A stretch of 64,000 nucleotides of DNA from contig JARBUI010000004.1 in the NCBI GenBank assembly GCA_029239755.1, positions 62,001 to 126,000 of the forward strand, written 5' to 3'. Of this stretch, positions 8,126-16,914 are shown in pieces. The translations under genes were made by a program, and so were the position numbers. Position 1 is the stretch's first letter. Each line of letters starts with the position of its first letter. The notes below the pieces were generated by a model. The model was not told where the DNA came from and made no database searches. It worked only from the letters and a program-made list of their open reading frames with translations. The DNA comes from Clostridia bacterium. Its GTDB lineage: Bacteria; Bacillota; Clostridia; Lachnospirales; Cellulosilyticaceae.

Positions 8126-8347
8126 TTATTTGTTTTTCCTATATGCTGCTTCGTCTTTAATTTCTTTTCTTAGGTCTTCAAGTGATTCTCTTCTTCGCTC
8201 GTTCTTTTCTTCTAAAGTATTTTTCATTTTTTGGTCACTTGTTTCTGATATCATTTCTTCTGCTAATTCAATGTTTTGAATTGTTTTTCCAATAGTATAT
8301 TCAATGTTCTCTACATTATCACTTCTATCATCAGGGTTGATTTTCAT
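8126..8347 (-). CDS. tlp: Small acid-soluble spore protein Tlp
   Basis: A 73-residue, highly charged protein. It opens with M-K-x-N-P-D-D-R-S-D-N-V-E, has 'TIxNIExAEE' in the middle, and ends with 'KNERRRESLEDLRKEIKDEAA'. This is the signature of Tlp, a minor small acid-soluble spore protein made in the forespore. The sequence is almost entirely helical with Glu/Lys pairing. AGGAGG precedes the ATG. It is monocistronic between two terminator/intergenic regions. Its presence is the best direct evidence in the window that the organism sporulates. A forespore sigma-factor promoter was not resolved. Confidence 0.9.
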   Translation of the reverse strand: MKINPDDRSDNVENIEYTIGKTIQNIELAEEMISETSDQKMKNTLEEKNERRRESLEDLRKEIKDEAAYRKNK

Positions 8348-8510
8348 TTTTACCTCCTAATTTAAACAATATATTTATATTAAACAAAGTTTAATATAAA
8401 TAGTATGCCTATAAAGAGGATTGGTTATTAGAAAAATTGAAAATAAAATTAAAGTAATATATTGAAGCTGCATTAAGTTTTGCCAAGGATTTGTAGAGGA
8501 CAAAGACTAT

Positions 8511-9521
8511 TTACTTCTTTGTGAGTAATAAATAGATAAAGTAGGGAGCGCCTATTAAGGCAACCATAATTCCAGCTGGAATGCCATCGGGCTGTATTAA
8601 GCTCCGTCCGATTGTATCTGCAAATAGTAGCAGCCACCCGCCAATCAAAATAGCAATAGGAATAAACAGTTGGTTACGAGATCCAATAAGTACTTTAGCT
8701 ATATGAGGCGCCATAAGTCCAATAAAAGCAATGCTGCCTGCCACAGAAACAGCAGAAGCCGATAGAGCAACAGCTATTAAAAGGAGAATGATACGTTCCT
8801 TTTCTACTGATATACCAACCCCAATAGCAACTGATTCACTAAGACCAAGCATGTTAAGATGATTGGCTTTATAGAGAGAAAAGGGGATGAGCATGGCGAG
8901 CCAAGGAAGCATGGCCCAAATAAACGGCCAGTCAGCACCCCATATATTTCCGGCTAACCATTTGGCGATAAAATCCACCTTTTCACGCTCTGCTGATGAA
9001 ATAAGTACAATCATTAACCCAGAAAGTGCTGTTGAAAAGCCTATCCCAATAAGTACAAGCCTTATTGGCTGCACACCTACGTTTCGCTTATAAGAAAAGG
9101 CATAAATAAGACAAGCAGTGATGAAAGCACCAATGAAAGCAACCACTGGCAGAAAATAAACAAATGCACCTGCTTTTACAGGGAAAAATAAAAAGAAAAC
9201 AGCTATTGCAGCACCTGATCCAGAGTTAATGCCAATAATACCAGGGTCAGCCAGGTCGTTCCTTGTAATCCCTTGTAATATGGCCCCTGATAATGCAAGG
9301 GCCATACCTGCAAGGAGCGTAATGATAATCCGCGGCAATCGAATAGAAAACAGAACGAATGTTTCTTTAAAGGTTCCTTGTCCCATGAGGGTAGGCAGAA
9401 TTCTGTTATATGACAGAGAAGAATAGCCAAGCCCCATCCCGATTATGACTGTAAAAGTGATAAATAGCAGTAAAATAGTTAAAATAATACGTTGTTTTTT
9501 TATAAGGTCTATTTGCATCAT
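8511..9521 (-). CDS. Ferric-siderophore ABC transporter permease (FecCD family)
   Basis: A 336-residue polytopic inner-membrane permease of the BtuC/FecCD family with about nine to ten hydrophobic segments. It shows 'RLPRIIITLLAGMALALSGAILQGITRNDLADPGIIGINSGSGAAIAV' and, near the C-terminus, 'AFIGLMAPHIAKVLIGS', the family's ATPase-coupling region. It is the last gene of an operon ordered ATPase, binding protein, permease, permease. Its ATG overlaps the preceding stop (ATGA), so the two permeases are translationally coupled and probably form a heterodimer. Confidence 0.9.
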   Translation of the reverse strand: MMQIDLIKKQRIILTILLLFITFTVIIGMGLGYSSLSYNRILPTLMGQGTFKETFVLFSIRLPRIIITLLAGMALALSGAILQGITRNDLADPGIIGINSGSGAAIAVFFLFFPVKAGAFVYFLPVVAFIGAFITACLIYAFSYKRNVGVQPIRLVLIGIGFSTALSGLMIVLISSAEREKVDFIAKWLAGNIWGADWPFIWAMLPWLAMLIPFSLYKANHLNMLGLSESVAIGVGISVEKERIILLLIAVALSASAVSVAGSIAFIGLMAPHIAKVLIGSRNQLFIPIAILIGGWLLLFADTIGRSLIQPDGIPAGIMVALIGAPYFIYLLLTKK

Positions 9522-10528
9522 GAGAACTGCTTACCTCCTTTATGCATAATTAAAAGGAAGAAGGGAAGACCAAGCATGGCAACGACAGCTACTAAAGGGG
9601 TCTCGTAAGGGGCATTGATCGTACGGGCAAGGGTATCTGCAAAAAGCATAAAAGTGCCGCCAAAGACAGCAGACATTGGGATGATGAAGCGGTAATCGGT
9701 ACCTACAATGGCACGAACAACATGGGGGACGACTAAACCAATAAATGCCATATTGCCAACGAGTGCCACAGAAGCACCGGCAAGCAAAATAATAACTATA
9801 AAAAGCAAGAGTTTGATATGGTTTGTTTTTTGTCCAAGACCTGTGGCTACTTCATCACTTAAACTAAGTATAGTAAGCTGCCTTGATGAAAGGAGCGCAA
9901 TAAGGATACCTAGTGAAATAAAAGGCATAACAATTTGAAGCTGACGCCATGAAGTGCCAATAATACCGCCCGCTGTCCACATAGATACATCCTTGGAAAT
10001 CTTAAAATAAATACCAATGCCTTCTGAGACAGCAATCAAAAAGGCAGTGATAGCTGAACCAGCAAGTACAATGCGAAAAGGAGAAAAGCCTCCTTTTCTG
10101 AGTGAGCCGATGCCAAAAACCATTAATGAGCCTACAGCTGCACCGATAAAACAAGCGATTGTAATACCGAAGTAACTTATTGAAGGGATAAATGCAATAA
10201 CAATAGCTAGGGCTGCATTGGCACCAGCAGTCAATCCAAGGAGTCCAGGGTCAGCGAGGGGGTTTCTTGTCATCCCTTGCATAATAGCTCCAGAAACACC
10301 TAAGGCGGCCCCTACAAAAATCGCGGCAATCTCCCGTGGCAGGCGGATTTCCTTGATAATTGAAATGTTTTTGCCGGAGGCATTAGAGGTAAGCGCCAGC
10401 CAAACATCTTGAACTGTAATATCAGCCGCGCCCAATACTAGTGCAGCAATAAACATGCTGATAAATATCAGGATTGATACAATGAGTTTATATGTAAAGG
10501 GGATAGAATGTGGGGTATGTTTTATCAT
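9518..10528 (-). CDS. Ferric-siderophore ABC transporter permease (FecCD family)
   Basis: A 336-residue paralogue of the following permease with the same family landmarks: 'IRLPREIAAIFVGAALGVSGAIMQGMTRNPLADPGLLG' and 'AFIGLVVPHVVRAIVG'. It forms the translocation channel with its partner and takes ferric siderophore from the lipoprotein encoded upstream. A stable hairpin lies between the binding-protein gene and this gene. It ends in an ATGA overlap with the next permease. Expression is presumably iron-repressed through the Fur site upstream of the operon. Confidence 0.9.
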   Translation of the reverse strand: MIKHTPHSIPFTYKLIVSILIFISMFIAALVLGAADITVQDVWLALTSNASGKNISIIKEIRLPREIAAIFVGAALGVSGAIMQGMTRNPLADPGLLGLTAGANAALAIVIAFIPSISYFGITIACFIGAAVGSLMVFGIGSLRKGGFSPFRIVLAGSAITAFLIAVSEGIGIYFKISKDVSMWTAGGIIGTSWRQLQIVMPFISLGILIALLSSRQLTILSLSDEVATGLGQKTNHIKLLLFIVIILLAGASVALVGNMAFIGLVVPHVVRAIVGTDYRFIIPMSAVFGGTFMLFADTLARTINAPYETPLVAVVAMLGLPFFLLIMHKGGKQFS

Positions 10529-10560
10529 GGGTCTCTCATCTTTTCTTTCATAGAATGGTT

Positions 10561-10592
10561 AAGAGGAATTCTTAAGGCTAAGAATTCCTCTT
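10561..10592 (-). terminator. Intra-operon hairpin between binding protein and permease
   Basis: A perfect 14-bp stem with a 4-base loop (AAGAGGAATTCTTA, 10561-10574, with 10579-10592) sits just after the binding-protein stop codon. It may partly terminate transcription or protect the upstream mRNA end, raising binding-protein levels over permease levels. Confidence 0.6.
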
Positions 10593-10598
10593 ATAATA

Positions 10599-11498
10599 TT
10601 AGTTGCTAAGAAATGCTTGTTTAAAAAATTGTAATTGATCTTCCAGTGTAATGGGATCACTAAAAGATGCTGATTTGGCATTAAGTTCAAATACACGGCC
10701 ATTTTTAACCGCTGGGATATTTTTGTAGGTCTCAGTTTCCTCAAATGAATTATCTGCCTCAGGATTTTTGCTAAAAATCACATAATCGCCAGCAAAATCA
10801 GGGAGTACTTCTGCTGAAATGGCGTAGTAGCCTGGTTCAAGAGCTGCTTCTTTTACTTTTTCAGGCATCTTTAATTGCATTGCCTGATACAATATTTCGG
10901 TTCCACGTGCCCAATTATCACCAAATACATAGAGCTGTTTTTCAAAGCTTTCGATAACAGATACAGTTGCATCTTCCCCTATTTTTGCTCTGATTTCTTC
11001 ACCAGCAGCTTCGGCGCGGTTTTTAAAGTCCTCGGCCCATTCGGTCGCTTCTTTTTCTTTATTCACAAGCTTTCCAATTTCTATATGCTGCTCAAGATAA
11101 TCAAGTTTACCCCAGGTATAGGTTACAGTAGGTGCAATTTCATTTAATTTATCATAGTTATTAATATTTGATAATGCAATGATGAGGTCTGGTTCTAATT
11201 CAATAATTTTTTCTAAGCTTTCATCGGATACTTCTTCAACGTCTTTTAATTCCTCTTCAAAACGAGGATTCATTTTAGACCATTTATCGATACCTACGAT
11301 ATTGATATCTAAAGCAACTGCATTGCCCGTAAAACCAGAGAGCAAGATGACACGCTTTGGATCAGCGGGTACTTCGATTGGACCATTTTCAGATTCGTAT
11401 GTAATCGTTTCAGAGGTTTTTTCTGGTGCTGACGCATTGCTGCAGCCACTAATAATTGACGCACATACCAGTAGAAATGGTATTAATATTTTCTTCAT
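10599..11498 (-). CDS. Iron-siderophore substrate-binding lipoprotein
   Basis: A 299-residue class III periplasmic-binding protein (FhuD/FepB/TroA-like fold, two lobes joined by a long helix). The N-terminus MKKILIPFLLVCASIISGC carries a lipobox with the lipid-anchored Cys at residue 19. Family features are 'DPKRVILLSGFTGNAVALDI' near residue 48 and 'LEKIIELEPDLIIALSNINNYDKLNEIAPTV' near residue 95. It captures ferric siderophore outside the cell and hands it to the two permeases. AAAGGAG gives a well-spaced start. The start lies 50 bases inside the upstream ATPase gene. Confidence 0.9.
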   Translation of the reverse strand: MKKILIPFLLVCASIISGCSNASAPEKTSETITYESENGPIEVPADPKRVILLSGFTGNAVALDINIVGIDKWSKMNPRFEEELKDVEEVSDESLEKIIELEPDLIIALSNINNYDKLNEIAPTVTYTWGKLDYLEQHIEIGKLVNKEKEATEWAEDFKNRAEAAGEEIRAKIGEDATVSVIESFEKQLYVFGDNWARGTEILYQAMQLKMPEKVKEAALEPGYYAISAEVLPDFAGDYVIFSKNPEADNSFEETETYKNIPAVKNGRVFELNAKSASFSDPITLEDQLQFFKQAFLSN

Positions 11499-12294
11499 TT
11501 TTTGTTTCTCCTTTTATTAAGTTATAGGTGATACACATTGGCTTTCTTGTTCTTGGGTCCTGACCAATGAGTGCATCAATATTAAATACCTGCCTGAGGA
11601 TATTAGGCGTGATGACCTTTTCACAGGCTCCCGCTTTCACAATCTCCCCATCTTTTAAAGCAATAATATAATCAGCAAAACGTGCAGCTTGATTGAGGTC
11701 ATGAAGAACCATAACAATTGTACGCTTTTCATTAAGGTTTAACTTTTGCAGGAGTTCTAAAACTTCAAGCTGATGAGACATATCCAAGTAGGTAGTAGGT
11801 TCATCAAGAAAGATAATTTCAGTTTCCTGGGCAAGAGCCATTGCAATCCAAACCCGCTGACGCTGACCGCCTGATAAGGCATCTACAGGGCGAGATCTAA
11901 ACTCTGTTGTCCCTGTAACGCTAAGGGCCCAGTCGATGACTTCGTGATCCTTTTTAGTTAATCGCCCAAAGCCTGTTTGATAAGGAAAGCGGCCATAGGA
12001 TACTAACTCAGAGACTGTTAAGCCACTGGCACTTTCAGGTGTTTGGGGAAGAATAGCCATTTTTTTAGCCAGTATCTTTGTGTTTTCTTTTGAAATATCT
12101 TTACCATCTAAGACGACAGTCCCTGACTGATGTGAAATAATACGTGTCATTGCTTTTAAGAGTGTAGATTTTCCGCAGCCATTTGAGCCGATAATGGTAG
12201 TGATTTTTTTATCTGGAATCTCTACACTCAGGCTTTTTACAATTAAACGCTCACTATAACCGATATTTAAGTTATTTGTATACAGACGAGCCAT
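11449..12294 (-). CDS. Ferric-siderophore ABC transporter ATP-binding protein (FecE-like)
   Basis: The cytoplasmic ATPase of the importer, about 281 residues. It has Walker A 'GSNGCGKST', a Q-loop in 'MAILPQTPE', the signature 'LSGGQRQR', Walker B 'IIFLDEPT' followed by 'TYLDMSHQLE', and the switch His in 'VLHDLNQAARFAD'. This pattern is typical of iron(III)-siderophore ATPases such as FecE and YusV. GGAGG favours the ATG at 12294 over a TTG codon at 12300. It is the first gene of the operon. Its 3' end overlaps the next gene by 50 bases, so its last codons also encode that gene's ribosome binding site and signal sequence. Confidence 0.92.
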   Translation of the reverse strand: MARLYTNNLNIGYSERLIVKSLSVEIPDKKITTIIGSNGCGKSTLLKAMTRIISHQSGTVVLDGKDISKENTKILAKKMAILPQTPESASGLTVSELVSYGRFPYQTGFGRLTKKDHEVIDWALSVTGTTEFRSRPVDALSGGQRQRVWIAMALAQETEIIFLDEPTTYLDMSHQLEVLELLQKLNLNEKRTIVMVLHDLNQAARFADYIIALKDGEIVKAGACEKVITPNILRQVFNIDALIGQDPRTRKPMCITYNLIKGETKNEENINTISTGMCVNY

Positions 12295-12330
12295 TAGCAA
12301 ACCTCCAGAATTTGAGAAATATATGTAATT

Positions 12331-12349
12331 GAAAATGATTATCGTTACC
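12331..12349 (-). promoter_or_regulatory. Fur box
   Basis: GAAAATGATTATCGTTACC matches the classical 19-bp Fur consensus (GATAATGATTATCATTATC) at 16 of 19 positions. It sits just downstream of the -10 element, over the expected transcription start of the siderophore operon. This is the position expected for iron-dependent repression. Confidence 0.85.
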
Positions 12350-12356
12350 GACTTAT

Positions 12357-12385
12357 AGTATAATCTATGTTCTCTGTATTGTCAA
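12357..12385 (-). promoter_or_regulatory. Sigma-A promoter of the siderophore operon
   Basis: On the minus strand TTGACA (12380-12385) and TATACT (12357-12362) are separated by exactly 17 bases. Transcription would start near 12350, inside or beside the Fur box. Confidence 0.85.
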
Positions 12386-12522
12386 TGACACAAGGGTGAA
12401 AAACTTAAACTAGAGAATTAGTGCAAAGTTTCAGAATGTATTTTTAAATTTGAGGAATAATATGCTATAAACTACTTAAAGTATCTTGGTTTCAGATGTT
12501 TAAGATGAGAGAGGATAAGACT

Positions 12523-13962
12523 ATGGAAAAGAAGCATAAAGGACTATCTGCGTGGCAGCTTACAATGATGGCTTTAGGAACAGTAATAGGAGGCTCGTTT
12601 TTTCTTGGTTCATCTGTAGCTATTCATGCAGCCGGACCTGCTATACTAATCTCTTATATATTAGGAGGTGTACTGGTTTACTTCATACTTTTTGCGCTCT
12701 CAGAGATGACTGTAGCAAACCCTGATGCGGGTTCCTTTCGAACCTTTGCAGCTGAGATTTTCGGACCAGGAACTGGATTTGTTGTCGGCTGGGTGTATTG
12801 GACAGGAATGGTTCTTGCGATGTCTAGTGAAGCCACTGCTGTATCAATCTTAGTTCGTGAATGGGTTCCTAATATATCTATAGCCTTGCTTGGGAGTTTG
12901 ATTATTATTGGTGTCACGCTTCTTAATCTATTAGGAGCTGATAAGCTAAGCAAACTAGAGAGCAGTCTTGCTGCAATAAAGCTATTAGCTATAGTTTCAT
13001 TTATTATTATTGCAGGACTGCTTATTATAGGAGTTATCCCAGGGAAAACGGCGCTTGGCGCTGGAGAATTAACTAGGGAACCTTTAGTACCAGGCGGCAT
13101 AAAGAGTATAGCAGGAAGTATGCTTATAGTCATATTTTCCTATGCTGGCTTCGAAATAATCGGTCTAGCCGCTTCGGAAACAGAGAATCCCAGAGAAACA
13201 GTCCCTAAAGCAATTAGATATACAGTTTTGTGTCTTGTAGGATTTTATATACTGTCCATTATTGTACTGCTTCCGCTGATTCCTACAGCAGAACTAAGTG
13301 AAGAGATAAGTCCTATGGTAGCAGCGCTTAACAGATGGGGTATGGGGTGGGCTGGAACGGTCATTAATCTCGTACTGGTTACAGCTATACTTTCTACGAT
13401 GCTTGCGGCTATGTTTGGTATTGGCAGAATGATGAGATCACTTGCGGATGAAGGACAGGCACCTAAATGGCTGAAAGATAACAGAGATGTGCCTTATCAC
13501 GGCATATTGTTTTCAGGGTTTGCTATGCTTTTAGCACTAGGGTTTGGACTTTTGCTTCCAAGGGTTTATCTCTTTTTGATAAGCTCCGGAGGCTTTGCGC
13601 TGCTTTTTACCTATGCAGTCATACTGGCCACCCATATTCGTTTTCGCAGACGAAATGGATGTCCGCCGGAAGGGAAATGTCAGATGCCAGGATACCCTTA
13701 TACCTCTTGGATTGCTTTGATAAGTCTCGTTGTTGTTATTTTAAGTATGCCTTTTATTTCTGGACAGGCATCAGGACTTATAGCAGGTTTTATAATGGCA
13801 GCTTTGTATGCAGGTGTTTACACAGCGATAAGGTTTATGAGAAGTTCTCAAAATAGGAATATGACTAGTAGGAGAATGAATCATAGAAGAACGGAACCCA
13901 GAATGATGGCAGAATTCTCCGAAGAACTGACTGATGAGATTAATGAACAGAAAAATAAATAG
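12523..13962 (+). CDS. APC-family amino acid permease
   Basis: An integral membrane transporter of about 479 residues with around twelve hydrophobic segments. The first segment has the 'ALGTVIGGSFFLGSSVAIHAAGPAILISYI' pattern of amino acid/polyamine/organocation permeases, and 'FSYAGFEIIGLAASETENPRETVPKAIRY' is the conserved segment around helix 6. The hydrophilic C-terminal tail is rich in Arg, Asn and Met. It probably takes up an amino acid by proton symport; the substrate is not defined by sequence. The frame opens at 12496, but AGAGAGGA at 12507-12515 supports the ATG at 12523 (MEKKHKG). It is monocistronic with a strong terminator. Confidence 0.88.
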   Translation: MEKKHKGLSAWQLTMMALGTVIGGSFFLGSSVAIHAAGPAILISYILGGVLVYFILFALSEMTVANPDAGSFRTFAAEIFGPGTGFVVGWVYWTGMVLAMSSEATAVSILVREWVPNISIALLGSLIIIGVTLLNLLGADKLSKLESSLAAIKLLAIVSFIIIAGLLIIGVIPGKTALGAGELTREPLVPGGIKSIAGSMLIVIFSYAGFEIIGLAASETENPRETVPKAIRYTVLCLVGFYILSIIVLLPLIPTAELSEEISPMVAALNRWGMGWAGTVINLVLVTAILSTMLAAMFGIGRMMRSLADEGQAPKWLKDNRDVPYHGILFSGFAMLLALGFGLLLPRVYLFLISSGGFALLFTYAVILATHIRFRRRNGCPPEGKCQMPGYPYTSWIALISLVVVILSMPFISGQASGLIAGFIMAALYAGVYTAIRFMRSSQNRNMTSRRMNHRRTEPRMMAEFSEELTDEINEQKNK

Positions 13963-13982
13963 AGAATAAAACATTGTTGTTC

Positions 13983-14016
13983 AAAGAACATGACAGTTTG
14001 TTGTCATGTTCTTTTG
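13983..14016 (+). terminator. Intrinsic terminator after the APC permease
   Basis: A perfect 13-bp stem (AAAGAACATGACA, 13983-13995, with 14002-14014) is followed by T residues. It also faces the convergent gene ending at 14024. Confidence 0.85.
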
Positions 14017-14023
14017 AAATAGG

Positions 14024-14881
14024 CTAGATTCTTTCATCTATGAATACAGATATAACTCCGAATAGAACCATAGATGTAAATAATTCAATGGAATGACCAA
14101 AGCGTACCATTTCGGGCATGTAGATGTTTGGCAGAAGCAAGGGGGAGGTTATTAATACGCCTAATAACAAAGGACATACTAAGTATTTTAAGATCTTCCT
14201 TGTAGCTAGTGAATGAATGATAATAAATGCTATGCCTGCCCATAAAAAACCTCTGAATATCTGGAACAAAGGTAGTAGGGTGTCATCACGCATGGTATTT
14301 GATAAATGGGTAAACAGATTGACGATGTTACTGGATTCCGTATAGAAAAGTCTTATATCTGCAAATTGCCAAGCTATAAAATAACCAAAGAGAAAATAAA
14401 TAGCAACATAAATGCCTGATAAAATACACATTGCAGTTATTGATTTAGAGGAGGATGCTTTTTTTACAGCTAAGGGCAATCCTTTCTTGAACTTCCCTAG
14501 TATCAAAACAGCTAAGCTGCAGAAGATAACAGAACTTAAAGCGCCGCTGCCTATAACTCTTAGAACCTGCTCTATAGGCATATTGATTGAGTTGTTAAAA
14601 TATAGGGTTTCTATCTGAGTCATAAAGTATTGTATCCCAAAAAAAATGAGAGAAGAAATGCCAATAAGTTTTATTCTGCTCAGCCTGGCATTGACAATAA
14701 ATAAAGACATAACAGCTGCATTAAGAAAACTGAAAATGAGTACTGGGAAAATAGAAGCTTGGGATGACTCGGAACTGCTGGCAATACCTAACATAGAGGA
14801 GCTTACGGCTAGACTAATAAACATAATAACAGTTAAAGATAGTAATTGAAGCAGTCGCTTTAAGATGTCTGAGATTTTCAT
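14024..14881 (-). CDS. Multispanning membrane protein of unknown function
   Basis: A 285-residue protein with about eight hydrophobic segments and short loops, the longest being a basic loop near residue 135 ('KFKKGLPLAVKKASSSKS'). The N-terminal helix is followed by a Ser-rich extracytoplasmic stretch (SSESSQAS). I do not recognise a family and see no catalytic or transport motif. A well-placed AAGGGAGG supports the start. It is a single-gene unit, convergent with the APC permease and divergent from the HD-GYP gene. Confidence 0.6.
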   Translation of the reverse strand: MKISDILKRLLQLLSLTVIMFISLAVSSSMLGIASSSESSQASIFPVLIFSFLNAAVMSLFIVNARLSRIKLIGISSLIFFGIQYFMTQIETLYFNNSINMPIEQVLRVIGSGALSSVIFCSLAVLILGKFKKGLPLAVKKASSSKSITAMCILSGIYVAIYFLFGYFIAWQFADIRLFYTESSNIVNLFTHLSNTMRDDTLLPLFQIFRGFLWAGIAFIIIHSLATRKILKYLVCPLLLGVLITSPLLLPNIYMPEMVRFGHSIELFTSMVLFGVISVFIDERI

Positions 14882-15001
14882 TTTTAATTCCTCCCTTAAA
14901 TAAATACGCTTTACCCCTAAGAATGTTTTTTGGTCTGATAAGTCTATTATAGATTAAATATAAGAAGAAAATAGTGAAAATAGTCATAGCATGAGATGCA
15001 T

Positions 15002-15065
15002 AAAGTCACACGCAAAGTTTTCAATTATCCTTAGCCAGGTATGATAAAAAAGAGTGACTTTTTTT
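15002..15065 (+). ncRNA. Structured leader / riboswitch candidate upstream of the HD-GYP gene
   Basis: AAAGTCAC (15002-15009) pairs with GTGACTTT (15054-15061), which continues into a T run, so the pair forms a terminator-like closing stem around a 44-base loop. The loop contains ACGCAAAG and AGCCAGGTATGAT. These words recall parts of the c-di-GMP-I (GEMM) aptamer, but the GGCAAACC strand of that class is not seen. A small hairpin (GCATGAGATGC) lies just upstream. The downstream gene is a c-di-GMP phosphodiesterase, so feedback control would make sense. Assignment to a known class is not made. Confidence 0.35.
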
Positions 15066-15132
15066 AAAACCTATAGTACTTTAATAATATACGAAATGAC
15101 CTCAAATAATTACAGGGGAGGAGATATTGATA

Positions 15133-16311
15133 ATGATATTAACCGTAAGTGGCTTGATACTGCTTGTAATACTGATTTCAATATTATTTATAGTCTGCAT
15201 AAGGTATAGGCAGTTAAAAGAAAAGCATAAGAAAGTTATGGATATCCTTTCAATTGGTAAAAATATTAGTATTAATATTAAGCTCCAGAAGTTAATAGAG
15301 GATATTGTAGAAACTGCCAAAAATTTAGCATTAGCAGAAGCTTGCTCCTTGTATTTAGTAGATGAGGAGAAACAGGAACTCTTTTTTAATACTGCTTTAG
15401 GTGAAAAAGGTCATTTGCTTAAAGAGATTAGAATAAAAATTGGGCAGGGGGTAGCTGGAACAGTTGCCCAAGTAGGAGAAACACTTAATATCCCTGATAT
15501 TAGTAAGGATACTAGGTTTAATAAAAGCAGAAAGATTGCTAAAGATATTGAGTTTAAGGAGAAGGCGATACTAACTTTGCCTATTAAAAGTAAGAACAAG
15601 GTAATAGGCGTACTGCAATTTATTAATAAACAAGGTGGGGGAGAGTTTACAAAAGAAGATGAAGAACTCATACAGATGCTGATAGATTTTCAGGTAGTCT
15701 CTAACTTAGAAAAGTCACAATTATATGAAAGACTAAGACAAACCTTTGTAGATTCTATAGAAAGCATGGCAAGTGCTATTGATGCCAAAGATATATACAC
15801 CCAAGGACATTGCAGAAGGGTCTCGGAGAATGCATTTAAGATAGGGAGATGCATTGGACTTAATCCAAATGAATTAGAAGCCTTAAAGTATGCAGGGATA
15901 TTGCATGATATTGGAAAGATCGGAATAAAGGATGCTATACTTAATAAGCAAGGACCGCTGGATGATGATGAATTTCAAATTATGAAAACACATCCTGTCG
16001 TAGGAGATACTATATTAAGACAAATAAGTACGCTGGAACAAAGTATTCGTGATGCAGCCAGGTACCATCACGAACGTTATGATGGGATGGGTTACTATGA
16101 AGGACTAAAAGGAGAACAAATCCCTCTTTTTGCGAGGATTCTAGCCATAGCAGACACCTACGATGCTATAACGACAGACAGGCCCTATCGAAAGGGACTT
16201 GCTAAGGAGGTAGCATTAGAAGAAATTAGGAATGGAGAAGGAACTCAGTTTGATCCAGAGCTCGCAGAAGTATTTATTAGACTAATGGAAGAGAGTAAAG
16301 AGATTAAGTAA
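15133..16311 (+). CDS. GAF and HD-GYP domain cyclic-di-GMP phosphodiesterase
   Basis: A protein of about 392 residues with one N-terminal membrane helix (about 1-25), a short coiled linker, a GAF domain (about 50-195, with 'IGQGVAGTVAQVGETLNIPDI') and an HD-GYP domain (about 205-390). The metal-binding HD pair is His260-Asp261 (frame counted from 15127) in 'ILHDIGKIGIKD', and the second His cluster is 'HHERYDG'. The GYP tripeptide reads GYY here, a mild variant. HD-GYP enzymes hydrolyse c-di-GMP to pGpG or GMP; the GAF domain should sense a small ligand. A GGGGAGGAG site allows starts at TTG 15127 or ATG 15133; I take ATG. Confidence 0.88.
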   Translation: MILTVSGLILLVILISILFIVCIRYRQLKEKHKKVMDILSIGKNISINIKLQKLIEDIVETAKNLALAEACSLYLVDEEKQELFFNTALGEKGHLLKEIRIKIGQGVAGTVAQVGETLNIPDISKDTRFNKSRKIAKDIEFKEKAILTLPIKSKNKVIGVLQFINKQGGGEFTKEDEELIQMLIDFQVVSNLEKSQLYERLRQTFVDSIESMASAIDAKDIYTQGHCRRVSENAFKIGRCIGLNPNELEALKYAGILHDIGKIGIKDAILNKQGPLDDDEFQIMKTHPVVGDTILRQISTLEQSIRDAARYHHERYDGMGYYEGLKGEQIPLFARILAIADTYDAITTDRPYRKGLAKEVALEEIRNGEGTQFDPELAEVFIRLMEESKEIK

Positions 16312-16354
16312 CAGTTTTTAAAGTATAAAAATTAATTGTTGGAAGGTGATTAGT

Positions 16355-16789
16355 ATGCTAAAAGGTTTCAAAGAGTTTGCTATGAAAGGGAATGTAATTG
16401 ATCTGGCAGTAGGAGTTATTATCGGAGGTGCATTTGGTAAAATAGTAACATCCTTAGTAAATGATATGATCATGCCTTTAGTTGGTCTCTTAGTGGGCCA
16501 AATTGATTTTAAAAACTTATTTATAACATTAGGAGATGGCAAATTCAAAACGATAGCAGATGCTAAAGAAGCAGGCGTTGCTACACTGAACTATGGGCTT
16601 TTTATTAATAATATAATAGATTTTTTAATCATAGCCTTTTCAATCTTTATAATCGTTGAGCAATTAAACAGATTCACTAAAAAGAAAGAAGAAGAGAAAG
16701 TTGTTATGACAAAGAAATGTAAGTATTGTTTCAGTGAAATGCATAAAGATGCTTCTAAATGTCCTAGCTGTACATCTAGTGTTGATTGA
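16355..16789 (+). CDS. mscL: Large-conductance mechanosensitive channel MscL with zinc-ribbon tail
   Basis: MscL opens under membrane tension to release solutes during hypo-osmotic shock. The conserved N-terminal helix and pore-lining helix are plain: [20 protein letters not shown], then [16 protein letters not shown]. The second transmembrane helix lies near residues 85-110. The C-terminus carries an added Cys4 zinc ribbon (CKYC ... CPSC), a feature I recall in clostridial MscL proteins. GGAAGG at 16341-16346 favours ATG 16355 over GTG 16346. It lies 43 bases after the HD-GYP stop on the same strand with no evident terminator, so co-transcription is possible. Confidence 0.93.
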   Translation: MLKGFKEFAMKGNVIDLAVGVIIGGAFGKIVTSLVNDMIMPLVGLLVGQIDFKNLFITLGDGKFKTIADAKEAGVATLNYGLFINNIIDFLIIAFSIFIIVEQLNRFTKKKEEEKVVMTKKCKYCFSEMHKDASKCPSCTSSVD

Positions 16790-16914
16790 ACAAGTAATGT
16801 ATGGGCATGATCATAAATTGTTAATCCTTACAAATATTATAGGAACACTTGAAAGCAATAAGATTATAACCTATAATTAAAATTAAAGTATGAAACTAAA
16901 GAAAGGTAATAACT

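Noticed and set aside
12678-13133. Minus-strand open frame of 151 codons inside the APC permease gene
   Set aside because: Its Pro/Ser/Ile-rich composition is that of the complement of membrane-helix codons. No start signal is present.
15002-15065. A standard c-di-GMP-I riboswitch
   Set aside because: The ACGCAAAG and GCCAGGT words are present, but the GGCAAACC strand and the P2 GNRA hairpin were not found. It is reported only as an unassigned structured leader.
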